Shown here in pieces: positions 61,216 through 64,000 of a stretch of 64,000 nucleotides of DNA. The translations under genes and the position numbers were made by a program. The stretch spans positions 1-64,000 of the forward strand of contig JAXEIF010000011.1 in assembly GCA_034120015.1 (NCBI GenBank), read 5' to 3'. The notes below the pieces were generated by a model. That model had not been told where the DNA came from and did not search any database. It worked only from the letters and a program-made list of their open reading frames with translations. Position 1 is the first letter of the stretch; the number at the start of each line of letters is the position of its first letter. Source of the DNA: CALXOJ01 sp034120015. GTDB taxonomy: Bacteria; Spirochaetota; Spirochaetia; JAFGXN01.

Positions 61216-62292
61216 ATGAAAAACAGAAGAATACTTTTTATACTGATATTATTTTTGGAACTGACCGCCTGTGATCTTCGCAAAACCGTCGGCAGCGGTG
61301 AAGAAAGCCCGTTACAACCGCCGGCGCCGGTAACATTCGATCCGCTGACAGAGATGTTTCCCGCCGGACTTTACTACGGCCGAACGCTTCTGACTCCGGA
61401 GGAACAAAATGCCTACGACTTCATTTTAAAATCATTTCTGACCGAACCGGTCACCGATGAACGGAAATCGACAACACAAATCATTGTCAGATTAAAAGAA
61501 AACGGCTTCCCGCTGACCGAAGCTCAGGTCGTTAAAATTTTTGATTTTATTTCCAAAGACGACCCGCGAACGGCACTGCTGACTTCGAGTGTTCTTCCGC
61601 GTCGTTCAAACAACATCGGAGACACTTACAACCCTTCGGGAACCGCTATTGCCGACGAAGCCCGGTTTGACAATGCTTTCAAAGGAATGACTCTCGGCAC
61701 TTTTTGGGAAACGTTCCACAAATCGCAAACTGCCGAAATGGAAACCCGCATTCAACCGATTCTGGATACCGTCAACAAAAATATGACCGAAGCACAGAAA
61801 GTCAGAGCTCTTCATGATGCTTTTTTGGCAACCGTGACTTACGGCACCGCCAATTCCCGCGGTGACGGCAACCTGAGAGGAGCATTTCTGAATCCTCTTA
61901 ACAATCCCGAAACCGAAGTCCGTTATGTGGTCTGTCAGGGATACGCCGTTTCGTTTCAGTACCTGCTGATGCGTTGCGGCATTCCCGCCATCACCGTCAC
62001 CGGAACGGCACTTTCGACTCCGGGAGATCCGAATACGAAAGGATCTCATGCCTGGAATAAGGTCTGCATTGACGAAAACTGGTATCTGGTCGACCCCACT
62101 CATGACGATTCTCTTGTCTGGAACAGCCCGACCTGCCGCTACGACTATTTTCTCAAAGCCGACGGATCGGTTCCGACTCACGAAGAAGGTGTGCTTCCCG
62201 ACGGATCGAAAACCGGCTACCCTGTTTTCCCGAAGACTGCCGAAAGCGATTTTCCTCTTAATCAGACGGTTCGGAGCGGAGATTCGCAATAA
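61216..62292 (+). CDS. Transglutaminase-like domain lipoprotein
   Basis: A 358-residue lipoprotein (FLELTAC lipobox, Cys19). After a Pro-rich spacer and a helical region, residues about 195-310 form a transglutaminase-like (cysteine protease fold) domain with catalytic Cys in VVCQGYAV, His in GSHAWNKV and Asp in YLVDPTHDD, so the triad is complete. It may cut or cross-link peptides at the surface. GGGGA lies before the ATG. It is convergent with the Pro-rich lipoprotein gene. Confidence 0.88.
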   Translation: MKNRRILFILILFLELTACDLRKTVGSGEESPLQPPAPVTFDPLTEMFPAGLYYGRTLLTPEEQNAYDFILKSFLTEPVTDERKSTTQIIVRLKENGFPLTEAQVVKIFDFISKDDPRTALLTSSVLPRRSNNIGDTYNPSGTAIADEARFDNAFKGMTLGTFWETFHKSQTAEMETRIQPILDTVNKNMTEAQKVRALHDAFLATVTYGTANSRGDGNLRGAFLNPLNNPETEVRYVVCQGYAVSFQYLLMRCGIPAITVTGTALSTPGDPNTKGSHAWNKVCIDENWYLVDPTHDDSLVWNSPTCRYDYFLKADGSVPTHEEGVLPDGSKTGYPVFPKTAESDFPLNQTVRSGDSQ

Positions 62293-62313
62293 CAGAGAGT
62301 CCGAACCTCTTCT

Positions 62314-62988
62314 TTACGGCAGATCCGACGGGTTCTTTTCCGCAAACCCGTCAAAGGTAGCGCTCCAGCTCCCGTTAACGACGGAAATATAAAACAACGC
62401 TTTATCGGTATGAACGGACGGATCGTAGCGATCCCAGGGAATGACAAACTGCTGCGTACTTCTGTCATACACAATCTGATCCCCGAACGAAAAAACCAAA
62501 TACACACTTGCGCTCGCGCTACCGGTGCGTTGGGGTTTAACCCAAAGACCTTCATGTCCGACATAGTGATCGATTCCGGAATCGTACCTGGCAATTCTTT
62601 CATTCGAAGCTCCCGGACCGCCTCCGTACTTAACAATGAAACCATACGGGAAATAATAGGAAGGCGGATAAGTAACCCGTCCGTCGATGAGAGTCCCTGA
62701 TGTACCGAGGGCATCATACTGGTAATCCAACTGACGCATTTCCCGGTGCTGAGCACTTTTATACAATCCTCCGCTGTCGTCATGCAGGTCGAAGCGAACC
62801 TGTATATACACTTTTTCGGGCAAGGGAATTTCCGGTTCGGGCGGCGGGTTTTCGCCTTCACCGCCGGACGAAGACCCGTCAATTGTAATTCCATCCAAAC
62901 CGTCAAGCACGAATTCCCAGTCGGGACAACCGGCAAAAACGAAGAGAAAGGAGGCAAACAGAAAAGGAAAACGGAAATTCCGACTCAT
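62314..62988 (-). CDS. Uncharacterised lipoprotein with acidic Pro/Gly linker
   Basis: A 224-residue lipoprotein (FVFAGC lipobox, Cys20). A flexible linker rich in Gly, Ser, Pro and Glu (about residues 35-57) leads to an exported domain of about 165 residues that is rich in Tyr, Gly and beta-strand patterns, with no recognisable motif. It resembles surface-displayed domains of treponemes in composition only. AGAGGA precedes the ATG and a good promoter lies upstream. Confidence 0.7.
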   Translation of the reverse strand: MSRNFRFPFLFASFLFVFAGCPDWEFVLDGLDGITIDGSSSGGEGENPPPEPEIPLPEKVYIQVRFDLHDDSGGLYKSAQHREMRQLDYQYDALGTSGTLIDGRVTYPPSYYFPYGFIVKYGGGPGASNERIARYDSGIDHYVGHEGLWVKPQRTGSASASVYLVFSFGDQIVYDRSTQQFVIPWDRYDPSVHTDKALFYISVVNGSWSATFDGFAEKNPSDLP

Positions 62989-63005
62989 AACTGTCCTCTG
63001 TTTTT

Positions 63006-63034
63006 ATTTTACCCGATCGATTTTGTTTTGACAA
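63006..63034 (-). promoter_or_regulatory. Sigma-70 promoter of the Pro-rich lipoprotein
   Basis: TTGTCA and TAAAAT are separated by 17 bases, 17 bases before the ATG at 62988; a normal leader with a ribosome site. Confidence 0.7.
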
Positions 63035-63088
63035 CCGTCTTTTTTATTTTATGAGACCATTTCTTTTCCGACTCTGACATCTTTCAAT

Positions 63089-63117
63089 TTGACATTCGGC
63101 CGATTTTAAACTACAAT
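63089..63117 (+). promoter_or_regulatory. Sigma-70 promoter of rarA giving a leaderless transcript
   Basis: TTGACA and TACAAT are separated by 17 bases; the -10 box ends six bases before the ATG at 63124 and the bases between (AACCCC) hold no ribosome site. Confidence 0.8.
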
Positions 63118-63123
63118 AACCCC

Positions 63124-64000
63124 ATGAATCTTTTTGACGGACAGAACAGAGAACCGCTGGCAGCCCGGATGCGGCCGCGGAATCTGTCGGAATATATCGG
63201 ACAGAATGCAATCCTCGGCGAAGGCCGCCTGCTGCGCCGCGTCATTCAGGCCGACCGGCTCAGTTCTCTGATTTTTTACGGTCCGCCGGGAACGGGAAAA
63301 ACCACTCTGGCCCGCGTGATCGCCAATACCACCAAAAGTGCGTTTGCCTCTCTGAACGCCGTTCTTTCGGGCATTAAAGAATTAAGAGAGGAAATCGAAG
63401 CAGCCAAAGAACGCAAGTCGCTTTACGACAAAAAAACCATTCTGTTTGTTGACGAGGTTCACCGGTGGAACAAAGCGCAGCAGGATGCACTGCTGCCGTG
63501 GGTCGAAAACGGAACGGTCGTCCTCATCGGCGCCACGACAGAAAATCCGTATTTCGAAGTCAACAAGGCTCTTGTCAGCCGCAGCCGCATTTTCCGGTTA
63601 ACCTCTCTCACCGAAGAAGAGCTGCGGCAGGTTGCAATGCAGGCGATCGGCGACCGGGAACGGGGCTACGGGAAATGGCAGGTTGTTTTCGAAGAAGGAG
63701 CTTTGGAACATCTGGTGCACACCGCCGAAGGCGATGCCCGCAACCTGCTGAACGCATTGGAGCTGGCAGTCGAAACAACGCCGGAATCGTTTCCGCCGGA
63801 AGAAGGAAGCGAAATCCGAATTACACTGGGTACCGCGGAAGAGAGCATCCAGCAGAAAGCGGTTCTCTACGATAAAGAAGGCGATTACCACTACGACATC
63901 ATCAGCGCGTTTATCAAGTCCCTGCGCGGCTCCGATCCCGATGCCGCTCTTTACTGGATGGCGCGCATGACCGAAGCGGGAGAAAGCCCCCGTTTTCTCT
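63124..64000 (+). CDS. rarA: Replication-associated recombination protein A (partial)
   Basis: AAA+ ATPase of the RarA/MgsA/WRNIP1 family acting at stalled replication forks. The first 292 residues are in the window. Motifs are MRPRNLSEYIGQ, Walker A YGPPGTGKTT, Walker B LFVDEVHRWNKAQQDALLP (in part), sensor 1 IGATTENPYF and the DARNLLNALE arginine-containing sensor 2 segment. The C-terminal tetramerisation part lies beyond the right edge. The ATG fits the family N-terminus (LFDGQNREPLAARMRP). Confidence 0.96.
   Translation, partial: MNLFDGQNREPLAARMRPRNLSEYIGQNAILGEGRLLRRVIQADRLSSLIFYGPPGTGKTTLARVIANTTKSAFASLNAVLSGIKELREEIEAAKERKSLYDKKTILFVDEVHRWNKAQQDALLPWVENGTVVLIGATTENPYFEVNKALVSRSRIFRLTSLTEEELRQVAMQAIGDRERGYGKWQVVFEEGALEHLVHTAEGDARNLLNALELAVETTPESFPPEEGSEIRITLGTAEESIQQKAVLYDKEGDYHYDIISAFIKSLRGSDPDAALYWMARMTEAGESPRFL

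Noticed and set aside
1..64000. tRNA, rRNA, CRISPR, insertion sequence or prophage
   Set aside because: Scanned by eye for cloverleaf ends, regularly spaced repeats, transposase motifs and terminal inverted repeats; none was convincing. A tRNAscan and repeat search would settle this.

Overview
The window reads as a chromosomal segment of a motile, anaerobic, saccharolytic spirochaete, most likely Treponema or a close relative. This rests on two adjacent FlaA-type flagellar sheath proteins next to a class II fructose-bisphosphate aldolase, a complete Rnf complex, many lipoproteins with relaxed spirochaetal lipoboxes, a bactofilin-peptidase pair and a short CMP kinase. Base composition and codon use look even throughout. 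I see no rRNA, tRNA, CRISPR array, insertion sequence, prophage or replication origin, and no gap above 300 bases without a gene.

Layout. 1-9.4 kb (minus): an energy operon, an unknown membrane protein followed by rnfCDGEAB, a GH57-like protein and the start of prfB. 9.5-11.9 kb (plus): a P-loop/Gls24-like protein and a secreted TPR protein. 11.9-26 kb (minus): pcnB, two tandem GH3 glycosidase lipoproteins, and a long overlapping run gap / pgk-tpiA-secG-parvulin-nusB-TPR-map-capA. 26.2-31.2 kb: galM, an aminopeptidase P, and a DtxR/MntR-type regulator with pyrK-pyrD. 31.2-37.4 kb (minus): LytM peptidase-bactofilin-yaaR-ricT-purM-purN-purD-purE. 37.4-43.5 kb: a beta-propeller lipoprotein, tatD-dus, dapB-dapA-acetyltransferase, and a steroid-reductase-like protein. 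43.6-49.9 kb: flaA pair, lipoprotein, fba, an acyltransferase-like membrane protein, GH18. 50-61 kb: dCMP deaminase, tyrA-epimerase, then murC-yicC-cmk-rpoZ-miaA, a YihY protein, an ABC-F protein, an orphan HsdS half and a rhodanese/zinc-ribbon pair. 61.2-64 kb: transglutaminase and Pro-rich lipoproteins and the start of rarA.

How the genes fit together. galM, gap, pgk, tpiA and fba form the glycolytic core, fed by the surface GH3/GH18 glycosidases. Rnf would couple ferredoxin oxidation by NAD+ to ion pumping. pyrKD, the pur genes and cmk supply nucleotides; dapAB, murC, the LytM peptidase and bactofilin serve the wall and cell shape.

The most distinctive signal is transcriptional. At least five genes (positions 9500, 29050, 56951, 57048, 63124) have a good sigma-70 promoter whose -10 box ends 5-6 bases before the start codon and no Shine-Dalgarno sequence, so they should be made as leaderless mRNAs, whereas most other genes have clear GGAGG-type sites. 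Other points of interest are a CMP kinase whose Walker A lysine is Asn, a GH57 protein without its catalytic acids, an orphan single-TRD HsdS behind a 5' hairpin, a 58-residue zinc-ribbon protein after a rhodanese, and an uncharacterised membrane protein coupled to rnfC.
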